Source: Palsa-506 sp963836355
Lineage (GTDB): Bacteria > Actinomycetota > Actinomycetes > Streptosporangiales > Streptosporangiaceae
DNA length: 64,000 bases
Direction of reading: 5' to 3'
Assembly (NCBI GenBank): GCA_963836355.1
Contig: CAWIJO010000009.1
Span: 222,925 to 286,924, forward strand
In this document: positions 27,636 to 36,100 of the stretch, piece by piece
How the letters are laid out: every line of letters starts with the position of its first letter
Position numbering within the stretch: position 1 is the stretch's first letter
The notes under the pieces: generated by a model
Databases searched by the model: none
What the model was told of the DNA's origin: nothing
What the model saw: only the letters and a program-made list of their open reading frames with translations
Translations under genes and position numbers: made by a program

Positions 27636-27926
27636 TCATACGGAGCCGAGGTCGTGGACTGCGGTGAGGCGCACGTCGGCGTCCAGCGCCGCAGCGAGCC
27701 GCCGCAGCAGGGCGACGGTGGGCTCGGTGCCGCCTTCTTCGATGCACTCGATCTCGCCGGCGGTCATTTCCGCGCGCTGGGCGAGATCGGCGACGCTCAG
27801 GCCGAAGGCGATCCGCCGGTCGTGCAGTGCCTTGCCGAAGGCCAGGGCCTCGCGGATCGCGATCCGCTCAGGATCCTCGTCCTGAATGCCAGGGCGTGCC
27901 CAGCGGGTGTGGTAGCCGGTCAGCAC
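27636..27926 (-). CDS. XRE-family antitoxin-like regulator (HigA type)
   Basis: 96 residues: ERIAIREALAFGKALHDRRI, then a helix-turn-helix LSVADLAQRAEMTAGEIECI EEGGTEPTVALLRRLAAALD. GTG start at 27926 overlaps the stop region of the upstream HigB-like gene, as in toxin-first higBA operons. The antitoxin is intact, while its partner is broken, so it may now act only as a stand-alone repressor. Confidence 0.8.
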   Translation of the reverse strand: MLTGYHTRWARPGIQDEDPERIAIREALAFGKALHDRRIAFGLSVADLAQRAEMTAGEIECIEEGGTEPTVALLRRLAAALDADVRLTAVHDLGSV

Positions 27927-28302
27927 ACCTGCCTTTCGCAGGTCTCGGCCGCCGGCTTCCGGTGGTCGCGCTCGCAGAGTTTCTGCGCCCGGACTGCCCG
28001 GCCGGTCTGCACTTGATCATGCTGCCTGGTCTTCCGGAACACCGTCAGGAGCACGATTGTGCCTCCAGGAGCACACCAGCACCCGGGCCGCAAACATTGC
28101 GAAGCCGGATCCGCAGCTCCCAGAACGCGCTCTCAAGGTGGTCTGACCAGGGGCCCGAGTTCGGTGCCTTTCTCCGCGAGCATCTCGCACACCTCGCCGG
28201 CCGCTTGAAGTCGCTGTCGCTGAGGCTGTCCGGCCAGTCACGGACCTCCGGCTCGAGCTCGAAGTCGTGCAGCTCCCGTCTCCTGTCCCTCACGCCCGGC
28301 AA
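27923..28302 (-). pseudogene. HigB/RelE-like toxin with several frameshifts
   Basis: Pieces in three frames, in order, reconstruct a phage Gp49-like toxin: FELEPEVRDWPDSLSDSDFK; AAGEVCEMLAEKGTELG; WSDHLESAFWELRIRLRN; TIVLLTVFRKTRQHDQVQ. At least two one-base losses are needed (near 28200 and 28150) and one more near 28070. The retained FRKTR motif is the catalytic C-terminal part of the family. The toxin cannot be made in one frame. Confidence 0.75.
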
Positions 28303-28353
28303 AGATACCGGGTATGCCCGACAATGCCCGGCCGTGCTGGCGGGATGAGGCGG

Positions 28354-28690
28354 TCACGCGATTCCCGCCATGACGCGGTCGTAGTTGCGGCGCGCCCGAG
28401 CGCCGCGGGCGCTGGCGCCGTACCGGCGGAGCATCTGCGGGGAGGCCCGGCCGTTCAGCTCCATCAGGTCGCCTCGGCGCCTCCCCGGTCCAGCCAGGTG
28501 TGGCTGAAATGATGCCGGAACCTGTGCGGGCAGACGGCGACTCCGCACTGGCGGCCGCGCCGGGCGACCATCTGGCAGATGCCGCCGGCGGTCACCGGCC
28601 CTCGGTTGTTAACTCCCGGCTACAACTGCGCCCGGTACGCCTGGGTGTCTCGGGCCCGGACCCGGAGAGAGAGCCCACCTGCCGACGAGC
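28354..28690 (-). pseudogene. Tyrosine recombinase/integrase, C-terminal remnant
   Basis: On the minus strand: RVRARDTQAYR, AGGICQMVARRGRQCGVAVC, then PHRFRHHFSHTWLDRGGAE, which contains the catalytic His-x-x-Arg box, and in the next frame GDLMELNGRASPQMLRRYGA, holding the region of the catalytic Tyr. A missing G after GCCGA breaks the frame, and a stop interrupts the start. The N-terminal half is absent. A homologous piece lies at 19050-19145. Confidence 0.75.
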
Positions 28691-28790
28691 AGCACGTATC
28701 CCAGTACAGCAGGGTGGCCTCGGTGTGACTGGGCCTGCACTCCTCAACTTTGTGTGATCATGATCGAGTGACCGTTAGAAGGTGGGCTCT

Positions 28791-29813
28791 GTGGCGGCAT
28801 CCGGTATGGAAATCATGGGTCTCTCCTGGCTACATGGGATCCAGGAGCCGATTCCCGGCCGTTCTGTGGCCGATGTCACTGTCATGCCGTGGGAGAAGGC
28901 CGCGCTCGCGAACCCCAGTCGCTTTGCAGAGGATCTGCGCGTTCTGGGGCTGAGGGACGAGGATTTTCAGACATCGGTGGACTTGGCGGCCTCCGTCAAG
29001 GCGGAGGCTGATGCCGCCGTTCGGGTCTTCTTGGGAAGGCGGGGGCCCGGCATCATGGGGAATCCGTCTGATGCAGTGGAGGCCGATCGGATCTACAACT
29101 CAGCCCGGTCGGCTGGACTGAGCACGCTCAGAAGCTGGTGGAAGGACCGGAGCATACGGATTGAGGATCGCAATGAAGTACTGCTTCAGTTGCCTTTGTT
29201 CTTGATATCCGCAGCGGCGGCTCCCGGCTGCACAGCGTCATTCACGATGGAAGGCGGCCAAGCACAAGAGTTTAGCTGGTCAGTAACCATTCTTGGCACG
29301 GGACTTGGTGCGGACAGTAGCATCCGGACGTCTGCTTCAGCCACATTCAGGGTAGCTGCAGGTGAGACTAAGGTGGTCTTCTTGCCAGCGACAGTCTTCG
29401 TTGAGAAAGTAGTCGTGCTGGATCGGGGAACGCTTATCTCCCATGGCTACCGCATTGACGTAGCTGGTCTCCATAAACAGATTTATGACCCAGCCGTGAT
29501 GCTCCTTGCGGCCGACGCTGTTCCGCCGCTCGGGACTATTGAGCGCAGGTACAAGCTATCTGGTGATCTAACAGGCGATATCGCCACTTATGGATACACT
29601 TTCACGCGGTTCAGAAAACGACCCTTGCGACTGGGAATTAAGGCCTACGGAACAGAGCTTGGGCTGAGTGTGCTATCCGTGATGGAAAAACGTATGGAAC
29701 TAACCTACGAACTCCGCGGTGGATATAACTATGCCCTCCATCGTGTAGCTGAGTGGGATGGCTTTATATGGGCTAGCCCTGATCACGTCTCAATTCCCGG
29801 AAACTATCCGTGA
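28791..29813 (+). CDS. Unrecognised orphan protein, AT-richer than its surroundings
   Basis: About 340 residues; I do not recognise the family. The N-terminal part is mixed helical (SRFAEDLRVLGLRDEDFQTS, NSARSAGLSTLRSWWKDRSI). The middle looks beta-rich, with alternating hydrophobics (EFSWSVTILGTGLGADSSIR; GETKVVFLPATVFVEKVVVL), and the end has YNYALHRVAEWDGFIW. No signal peptide or transmembrane helix. GTG 28791 has aagg eight bases upstream; GTG 28782 is possible. Base composition and codon use (many A/T third positions, e.g. tttatatgg, ataaacagat) differ sharply from neighbouring genes, indicating recent transfer. It lies right beside an integrase remnant, so it is probably cargo of a lost element. 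Confidence 0.8.
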   Translation: MAASGMEIMGLSWLHGIQEPIPGRSVADVTVMPWEKAALANPSRFAEDLRVLGLRDEDFQTSVDLAASVKAEADAAVRVFLGRRGPGIMGNPSDAVEADRIYNSARSAGLSTLRSWWKDRSIRIEDRNEVLLQLPLFLISAAAAPGCTASFTMEGGQAQEFSWSVTILGTGLGADSSIRTSASATFRVAAGETKVVFLPATVFVEKVVVLDRGTLISHGYRIDVAGLHKQIYDPAVMLLAADAVPPLGTIERRYKLSGDLTGDIATYGYTFTRFRKRPLRLGIKAYGTELGLSVLSVMEKRMELTYELRGGYNYALHRVAEWDGFIWASPDHVSIPGNYP

Positions 29814-30129
29814 GCTGGACGGCTTCGGCTGCACCCGTCCAGGTTCACCCAGCCTGGCCGGACAGGCCGCCCATCCGCACCGACCACGAGAGCGTGCTCG
29901 CACGTCCACGCTCCGCTGGATCAGACGACACGTTGGGCAAGCGGTCACCGTGACAGTCATAGGAGGACGCCGACTTCGCGACCGCATCGTAGGCCGCGCA
30001 GTCTTCCCGAACTTCGGTCAGGGCGGCTTCACCCCTACCGACCTCGGCCAGGGCGCCCAGACGACAACCGCCGCCCTCCAGCCGCTGGCGGCGGGCCCCC
30101 GGTTTCAGTTCGTGCTGGTCCATTTCACG
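29814..30129. other. Non-coding, nothing recognised
   Basis: About 315 bp after the orphan gene, GC-rich again. No motif-bearing frame was found. The sudden return of GC content marks the likely right edge of the transferred segment. Confidence 0.4.
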
Positions 30130-30310
30130 CCCGGCCAGCCGTGGACCGGAAGCAATGCGGCTTTCAGCGGTCCATGGCCGGCTTCTGCCAGAGTTTCGGC
30201 GGACTGCGCGAGCGGGCGCCCGATCCCGTTCGCGCCCTCCACCGCCCAGACCCGCTCCGGCCACTGCCGAACGCAACTCATCAGCAGCCGGTAACCCTGC
30301 GCGTCCGTAC
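30130..30310 (-). pseudogene. IS110-type transposase fragment
   Basis: On the minus strand GYRLLMSCVRQWPERVWAVE GANGIGRPLAQ matches the DEDD-domain segment of IS110-family transposases (RxWAVEGxxGxGRxLAxxL), where the Glu is one of the acidic residues. Neither the start nor the C-terminal domain is present. Confidence 0.5.
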
Positions 30311-30910
30311 CGGACCGGCCGGGTGGCCCGCAGGCTCTCCCGGCAGTCCCTGGCCCCGGGACGTCACCGGCAGCGCGTGCGATCCACCCCGATGATTACC
30401 CGGCCCGCCACGCGATCCTCTCTCGCTTTGAGCTGCAAGCGGTCAGCGCGGACGGGCAACGCTACTTCGAGCTGAGCAGACCCCCGGGCGACGCCTCGCC
30501 ACGGCACCCGGCCAGGACGCACGCCGTGAAAGAGCCACGCTCAGCAACCGAGACGCGGGATTCCCCTGAGCCGCAAGAGGGAGCGTCCGGCCGGGCACCG
30601 CACCCGAGCCTGCGCCGGCCCAGTGGTCTAGGAAGACATAAGTAGCCGCCGACTGCGCGGTGCTTCCGGGGTTTCGGTCGCGCTCGGCTAAGGACTAATT
30701 GCCGTGAGCTCGGGCAACCCATGAACTCCGGGTGCGGGCAGTGCCGCTGGCGGGCTGTGTTCCTGAGGGAGCCCGTTGTGGCGACTGCGCGGGGCTGGCG
30801 GGGTGGCGCAGGCACAGCTTGCCGCGACGGCGGGCAAGCTGTGCCTGCTTGCCCGGCCGGCGTCACGGAGCCAGACTCAGCTGGCCTGGAGTTCCGGGCA
30901 GAGGAGGTGC
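30311..30910. other. Non-coding stretch with one strong hairpin
   Basis: About 600 bp. Frames on both strands are low-complexity and motif-free. The only structure seen is the 15-bp inverted repeat at 30809-30847. Confidence 0.4.
30809..30847. terminator. 15-bp perfect hairpin
   Basis: caggcacagc ttgcc pairs perfectly with ggcaagctgt gcctg across a 9-nt loop (gcgacggcg). There is no T-run on either side, so it is either a GC-hairpin terminator of the kind used in actinomycetes or a relic of an element end. Confidence 0.45.
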
Positions 30911-31243
30911 GTTCCGTTACTAGCGTGGCTGATGTAGTTGACATTGACCGCTACCCGGTTGACCGCCTGGACGGTCCGGCCGGGCAGGATCTTGTGGCCC
31001 GCTGCCGCAGGGAGCTCGCGGTCGCCGGCGGTTCTCGAGGGGTTCATCCGGCCCGCGGCGGTGGCGGCCGTGGTGGACTGGGCGATGCTGGCGATGCCGG
31101 AGGCCTACCGGACTGAGGCTGAGCACAACGTCTACTTCACCGTCGATGATCCCGGGCTGCCCGCCGGCGATCCGCACCGCATCCGCGTGCGCTCGGCCAG
31201 CGCTGTAGCCGCACGGGCGCGCTGCGTCCGACTTCCCCGATGA
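30911..31243 (+). pseudogene. 2-oxoglutarate/Fe(II) oxygenase-like protein, N-terminal fragment
   Basis: One frame reads VVDIDRYPVDRLDGPAGQDL VARCRRELA. The next reads AVLEGFIRPAAVAAVVD, AYRTEAEHNVYFTVDDPGLP, HRIRVRSASAVAA. This order resembles the N-terminus of HalD/ArpA-type iron oxygenases. A frame change lies near 31030, and the protein is cut before the metal-binding HxD motif. Confidence 0.5.
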
Positions 31244-31419
31244 TCGCGCCGCGGACTGGGGCGCCACACAGCCAGCCCCTATCCGATAGCCAATAGCGGA
31301 TTCCCCTACGCAACGGTCTTGGAGCTAGATAAGTGATTTCATGTCCAGAAGCTCTGACCGGCTCCGCTCACTAGGTGAAGGGCCACGACAGGCGCGGCCC
31401 GCGACACCAGGAGACCACC

Positions 31420-31830
31420 ATGCCGAAGTACCTGCTCCTCAAGCACTACCGCGGCGGCCCGGAGCCGCACCGTCCGGTGCCCCCGATGGACCAGTGGGCC
31501 CCCGCGGACGTGAAGGCGCACATGGCCTTCCTCAAGCACGTCAGCGAGCTGCTCGAGGAGAACGGCGAGTACGTCGACGCGCAGGCGCTTACGCCAGCAC
31601 GCACCTGGGTGCGCTACGGCGGCCCGGACGCCGCGCCAGTCACCACCGACGGCCCGCTGCCCGAGACCAGCGATCTCGTGGCGGGCTGGTACATGATCGA
31701 CGTCGAGTCGCACGAGCGCGCGGTCGAGCTCGCGGCCTACGTCTCCTCCGAGCCCGGCCCGGGCGGGGAGCCGCTGTATGAGTGGATCGACGTCCGGGAG
31801 GTCATGTCCGAGGCGCCCTCAGACGACTGA
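31420..31830 (+). CDS. YCII/DGPF-domain protein
   Basis: 136 residues: MPKYLLLKHYRGGPEPH, HMAFLKHVSELLEENGEYVD, TTDGPLPETSDLVAGWYMID, EWIDVREV. It contains the TDGP variant of the DGPF motif of YCII-like proteins. ATG 31420 has aggag upstream. It is followed after 6 bp by an ECF42-type sigma factor. This pairing is a known hallmark of ECF42, whose targets are the adjacent DGPF genes. Enzyme activity unknown. Confidence 0.9.
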   Translation: MPKYLLLKHYRGGPEPHRPVPPMDQWAPADVKAHMAFLKHVSELLEENGEYVDAQALTPARTWVRYGGPDAAPVTTDGPLPETSDLVAGWYMIDVESHERAVELAAYVSSEPGPGGEPLYEWIDVREVMSEAPSDD

Positions 31831-31836
31831 TCCGGC

Positions 31837-33060
31837 GTGATCGAGGAGCCGGTGCGACGGCTGGACGAGGGCGCGCTGCGCGCCCTCGTCCCTCGGGTGC
31901 TCGCGGGCCTGGTCCGGCGGGGCGAGGATTTCGATGCCGCCGAGGACGCGCTGCAGGAGGCGCTGCTGGAGGCGCTGCGGGTGTGGCCCGAGCACCCGCC
32001 GCGCGACCCGCGCGCGTGGCTGGCGACGGTCGCGACCCGGCGGCTCGTCGACGCCCGCCGCAGCGAGGCCGCTCGTCACCGCCGCGAGGAGGCGACGTAC
32101 GCCGAGCCGCGGCCCGCCGCCACCGAGGAGGGCGACGACACCCTCTTCCTGCTCTTCTGCTGCTGCCACCCCGACCTCGCGCCCGCCTCCCAGGTGGCGC
32201 TGACCCTGCGCGCCGTCGGCGGCCTCACCACCCAGGAGATCGCCGACGCCTTCTACGTGCCGGAGGCGACGATGGCGCAGCGGATCAGCCGGGCCAAGCG
32301 CGCACTGCAGGGGCGCCGCCTGGACCAGCCCGGCGACCTCGCCGTTGTGCTGCGCGTCCTCTACCTCGTCTACGCGGCCGGCCACGCGGGCCGGGTGGAC
32401 CTGGCCGGCGAGGCGATCCGGCTCGCCCGCCAACTCACCCTGGCCACCGGGGAACCGGAGGCGCGCGGGCTGCTCGCGCTGATGCTCCTCAACCACGCCC
32501 GCCTCCCGGCGCGACTCGACTCAGAGGGCCGGATCGTCACGCTCGACCGGCAGGACCGCGGCCTGTGGGACACCCGCGAGATCGCCGAGGGCGTGCGCGT
32601 CCTGCAGTCGGCGCTGGCCGTTCAGCTCCCCGGCCGCTACCAGGCCGAGGCCGCCATCGCCGCCCTGCACGACGACGCGGCAAGCGCCGAGGAGACCGAC
32701 TGGCCGCAGATCCTCGCCTGGTACGACGACCTCGTCGCCCTCACCGGCGACCCGTTGCGCCAGGACCCCGCCGCGGCGCTCGGGCGCGCGGTCGCGGTCG
32801 GCCACGTCCTCGGCGCCGCCGCCGGGCTGCGCGAGACCGACCGGCTGCGCGAGGTACTCGGCGAGCGGCACCGGTGGCACGCCGTCCGCGGCCACCTGCA
32901 CGAGCTGGGCGGCGACCTCTCTGCCGCCGCCACTGCGTACGCGGAGGCCGCCCGCCGGGCCACGAACGTCGCCGAGCGCGACCACCTAGTCCGCCAGGCG
33001 GCCCGCGCGCGGGCCGCCGGGCTATGCGGGAACAGTCGTCTCACTGAGCGTCCTCCATAG
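31837..33060 (+). CDS. ECF42-type RNA polymerase sigma factor (DUF6596)
   Basis: 407 residues. Region 2: FDAAEDALQEALLEALRVWP, DPRAWLATVATRRLVDARRS. Region 4: LRAVGGLTTQEIADAFYVPE ATMAQRISRAKRAL. A long C-terminal TPR-like DUF6596 extension follows (VLYLVYAAGHAGR, LLALMLLNHARLPARLDSEG, AAIAALHDDA, TDWPQILAWYDDLVAL) and is needed for activity in this group. GTG start, same operon as the YCII gene. It most likely drives that gene's promoter. Complete. Confidence 0.93.
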   Translation: MIEEPVRRLDEGALRALVPRVLAGLVRRGEDFDAAEDALQEALLEALRVWPEHPPRDPRAWLATVATRRLVDARRSEAARHRREEATYAEPRPAATEEGDDTLFLLFCCCHPDLAPASQVALTLRAVGGLTTQEIADAFYVPEATMAQRISRAKRALQGRRLDQPGDLAVVLRVLYLVYAAGHAGRVDLAGEAIRLARQLTLATGEPEARGLLALMLLNHARLPARLDSEGRIVTLDRQDRGLWDTREIAEGVRVLQSALAVQLPGRYQAEAAIAALHDDAASAEETDWPQILAWYDDLVALTGDPLRQDPAAALGRAVAVGHVLGAAAGLRETDRLREVLGERHRWHAVRGHLHELGGDLSAAATAYAEAARRATNVAERDHLVRQAARARAAGLCGNSRLTERPP

Positions 33061-33203
33061 GCTCGCGTACCCTGCTATGACCCGATTGAGCCGGCAACTC
33101 ATCGCTGGTCTCTTCAGGCCAATGGGCGGCGCGTTCCCGCCAGCCGATCGGCAACCGAGAAACGCTGTAGCTGGGGCCGTCGTGTCGCGCTACCGGCGAG
33201 CGC

Positions 33204-33628
33204 ATGACGATCCAGCGCATGGAGCACGCGGGCATCGTGGTCGACGACCTCGCGGCCGCGAGGCGTTCTTCGTCGAGCTCGGACTCAAGCTGCAGGGCGA
33301 GGGGCCGGTCGAGGGCGGCTGGGTGGACCGCGTGGTGGGGCTCGAAGGGCGTCCGGGCGGAGATCGCGATGGTGGAGACCCGGACGGCCACGGACGGCTC
33401 GAGCTGACGAAGTTTCACGCCCCGCCGGGCCGGGGCGGCGACCGGCACGCGCCGGCGAACACCCCGGGCATCGGCCATGTCGCATTCGCAGTCGACGATA
33501 TCGACTGCGTCGTCGCTAGCTTGCGAGCCCGCGGCGCGGAGCTCGCTGGCGAGGTGGAGCGCTACGAAGACAGCTATCGGCTCCGCTACGTCCGCGGCCC
33601 GGAGGGGATCATCGTCGAGCTGGCGGGA
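33204..33628 (+). pseudogene. VOC/glyoxalase-family protein with three indels
   Basis: MTIQRMEHAGIVVDDLAAA in one frame; EAFFVELGLKLQGEGPVEGG WVDRVVGL in a second; VRAEIAMVE back in the first; LELTKFHAPPG, GIGHVAFAVDDIDCVVASL RARGAEL, and GPEGIIVELA in the second. These pieces form one VOC domain of about 140 residues with metal-ligand positions His (MEHAGI), Glu (LELTKF), His (GHVAF) and Glu (IIVELA). One-base errors near 33260 and two compensating ones at 33345-33400 explain the shifts. Its last residues are replaced by a permease tail. Confidence 0.75.
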
Positions 33629-33901
33629 GCAGATCGGCAGGTCGCGGCAGTAGTCAGCTGGCAGGCCATTGCGGTGGCCCTGGTCGGGATTGCGGCCGGG
33701 GTGCCGCTGGGGATCGCGGCCGGCAAAGTCTTCTGGCGCGTGTTCGCCACGAACTTCGGAGTGGTGCCGCTAACAGTGGTGAATGCGCTGCCTGTGGCCG
33801 CACTCGCCTTCGGGGTGCTCGCCGCAGCCAACGTGCTCGCCTTCTTCCCCGCGCTGCTGGCCGCGCGGTCACGCCCGGCCCAGCTGCTGCGGGCCGAGTG
33901 A
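33629..33901 (+). pseudogene. C-terminal fragment of an FtsX-like permease
   Basis: DRQVAAVVSWQAIAVALVGI AAGVPLG, then VFWRVFATNFGVVPLTVVNA and ANVLAFFPALLAARSRPAQL LRAE. This is the last two-helix portion of a MacB/FtsX-type permease. It is fused in frame to the VOC gene end. It is clearly paralogous to the tail of the permease at 7885-9126, and both begin at almost the same residue of the family (the WQA helix). Confidence 0.85.
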
Positions 33902-34279
33902 GGGACATCTGCCAAGCGGAACCGCGAGCCGCTACCACGACGCTGACCCGCAGCGACCGCGTGTTGATCGTGCCGGGGCCGGGCGCCTGACGGCGACGAT
34001 GACACGCAGGCAGGGCCCCAGAACTGGCCGTTCCGTGCCGCTCGGCCGCGGCGAACCAGCCATTTACCGCCCACCCGTATCTGGCGAACTGGCGCAAGGC
34101 GCCAATTCTGCCCGCCACGGACTGCAGATTGCGCGATTACCGGTTGACGAGCGATATCCGCCTCATATGAAGCGGTAGGTCAAGTGCTTGCAGGTCCTGA
34201 GCCTGGTTCTTGTCGGTTTGGCGCGTTTGGTGCTGAGATTGGCGCGGGTTTCGGGCATGACTGTTTGAGCCACACCGCC
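33902..34279. other. Non-coding, nothing firm
   Basis: About 380 bp of mixed composition. A minus-strand frame continues the integrase fragment into LKQSCPKPAPISAPNAPNRQ, which does not match the family, so similarity ends near 34280. Confidence 0.4.
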
Positions 34280-34467
34280 CGCCACCGATCCCCCTCACAC
34301 CGGGCGGCATACACCGTGATCCCCTCGGGCGTCTCGATCACCGTGCGGCCACCCGGGCCCGCCCGGGTCACCCCGCTGACAATCTTCCCGCCCGGCCGCC
34401 CCCGGCCGCCGGACCGCCCCCGGCCCGGGCCGCGCGAACCGCCCGGCCCGCGGCGGCCGCCGTGGCC

Positions 34468-35994
34468 AATGGCCTTGCTTTAAGTGATCTTGTGCGGGCT
34501 GAGCAGGTGAAACTCGATTTTCCGGATGACGTTGGTGACGCTCGGCTCACCGGGCTTACGGGCGGGGAAGTCACCGGATTTCTTGGTCTTGCGGGGGCTG
34601 GCCCGGTCCGGGCGGTCACGGACGAAGGTGCCGGGGGCGAGGATCTTGAGCAGGAACGTGGCGAACGCCAGATCCAGGTGCTCAGGGGGGAAAAGCCGCG
34701 ACGGTATCCGTCGCGGCGGCCAGGGCGTGCGGGAAGCTGATCATGTCCGGAGGGATGCCCGCGGCGGCCGCCCCGATCCCGATGATCTTGCATATCGCCT
34801 GGCAGGCGGCGAACAGCGCCCACATTTCCTGCTCGACGCCGGCCGGGTCCTTGCTGCGCAGGACCGGCTGTCCCTCGCCCGTGCCGGTCTTGTGGCGGCC
34901 GGTGACGGTCTCGCATCCCCACCGCCGCGGGTAGCAGCACGCGAGATCCAGCGCCGGGTACTCCTGCGGGTCGAGCAGGTCGGTGACCAGGCAGAACAGC
35001 TCGGAGGTCTCCTCGTCCCCGCCGCTTTCCGGGGTGGTGTGCACGGTGTACTCGATGACCCGGACGGTCAGCGGCGGGCCGTCTTTCTTGCGGGGCGGCG
35101 CCAGTTCCGCGAGGTAGGTGCCGTCTTCCAGGACTTTCACCGGCTTGAGGGTGAAGGACGCCGAGGCGCGCCACAGGATGTGCGCCCCGGTGGCGAGGAA
35201 CTCCCGGGCCAGCGCCCAGGACAGGAACTTGCGGTCGGCCAGCACCAGCATCCCCGGGCCGAAGCAGCCCTGTTCCAGCAGGTCGCGGGCTAGGGCCTGC
35301 TCGCTGTCCCGGTAGGGGCCCAGCGATGCCCCGAGCAGGCTCCCGGTCCCGGACTCGGCCGCCGCCAGCCACCTGACCTGCGGGAACGCCCCGTCCCGGG
35401 TCTGGTTGGACGGACGGCCGAAATGCGCGACGTTCGGCGGGCTGTCGGGCACGTCCGAGGTGGACCCGTCGATCGAGACCACCCGCAGCCCGCAGCAGGA
35501 CACCCCCGGGTCACCGTCATCCCCGAACGGCCCGGTCACCTGCTCGAACAGGAACCGGACCGGTGCCGGGCCGAGCTTGCCGCGGCCCCGTGACAGCGAG
35601 GAGATGTTCGGCGGCTTCCACCGCCGCCCGCCCCCGGCGTCCACCCAGCCGTCCGGGTCCAGCTGCCCGGCCAGCAAGTCAACCCCCGCGCCGCTGGTGA
35701 TACAGCCCGCCGGCCAGCTTGGTCATCACCTGCCCGTACCCGCAGTTCCGGCCGCGGAACAGCCACAAGGCCAGCACGAAGCACATCACCAGCCGCGCCG
35801 GCAGCAGCCGGCGCCGCTGCTCCCGGACCCCCGCCGCGTCCACCGCGGCATCCACCAGATCCGCCGTGAAAACCCTGGTCAGCACGCCGACCGAGATCCG
35901 GTCCGGCAGCCAGCCATCCGGAGACAGCCCTTCAGAACCATCATGCGCCACAAAACCGTAACGATACCACATCAGACCTTAAAGCAAGGCCATT
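34468..35994. mobile_element. IS4-family insertion sequence
   Basis: 1527 bp bounded by perfect 16-bp inverted repeats aatggccttgctttaa / ttaaagcaaggccatt and flanked by perfect 13-bp direct repeats ggccgccgtggcc (34455-34467 and 35995-36007). If the outer ggcc is counted as part of the inverted repeat (20 bp), the target duplication shortens to 5 bp; the 13-bp reading fits the IS4 family better. It carries one transposase gene on the minus strand and sits inside an integrase gene. Confidence 0.9.
34480..35972 (-). pseudogene. IS4-family DDE transposase (two one-base insertions)
   Basis: ATG 35972. First frame: LPDRISVGVLTRVF, RRRLLPARLVMCFVLALWLF RGRNCGYGQVM. The second frame carries the catalytic core: LRVVSIDGSTSDVPDS (first Asp), LVLADRKFLSW (second Asp), YPRRWGCETV (Y-R-E region). 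The C-terminus EHLDLAFATFLLKILAPGTF ... LSPHKIT-stop (34480) is in a third. Both breaks are extra bases in homopolymers: CCCCC at 35683-35687 and GGGGGG at 34685-34690. Removing one base from each gives one full-length frame whose stop codon overlaps the left inverted repeat. Confidence 0.9.
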
Positions 35995-36007
35995 GGCCGC
36001 CGTGGCC
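35995..36007. repeat. Target-site duplication of the IS4 element
   Basis: ggccgccgtggcc, identical to 34455-34467 on the other side of the element. It shows the insertion is recent enough for no base to have changed. Confidence 0.85.
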
Positions 36008-36100
36008 GGCCCGGCCGACGCGGGTTGTGGGCTTTTTGTGGGGATCATAAGCGTGCGAGTTCGCGGGGATGCAGACCAGCATGCCGCGCATACTGTCGGC

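Larger units (their letters stand above)
34280..36048 (-). pseudogene. Tyrosine integrase N-terminus, interrupted by an IS4 element and truncated
   Basis: The start ATG is at 36048 (MIPTKSPQPA). The frame reaches the IS at 36007 and resumes at 34467 with GVTRAGPGGRTVIETPEGIT VYAARCEGDRWRAVW, then loses similarity at 34280. The same protein N-terminus is uninterrupted at 53930-54312. Only the arm-binding region remains, with no catalytic domain. Without the second copy it would not be recognisable as one gene. Confidence 0.75.

Noticed and set aside
27282..28016. 244-codon plus-strand frame
   Set aside because: Antisense of the XRE antitoxin and higB remnant; no motif.
30462..30944. 160-codon minus-strand frame
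   Set aside because: Covers the hairpin and non-coding DNA; Ser/Arg/Pro-rich with no motif or ribosome site.
28354..31243. Interval around the orphan gene considered as a complete phage or integrative element
   Set aside because: Only a broken integrase end, one orphan gene and IS debris are present; no structural, replication or transfer genes.
31782..33047. 421-codon frame overlapping the ECF42 sigma gene on the same strand
   Set aside because: Shifted frame of the sigma gene; translation is Arg/Pro/Gly low complexity.
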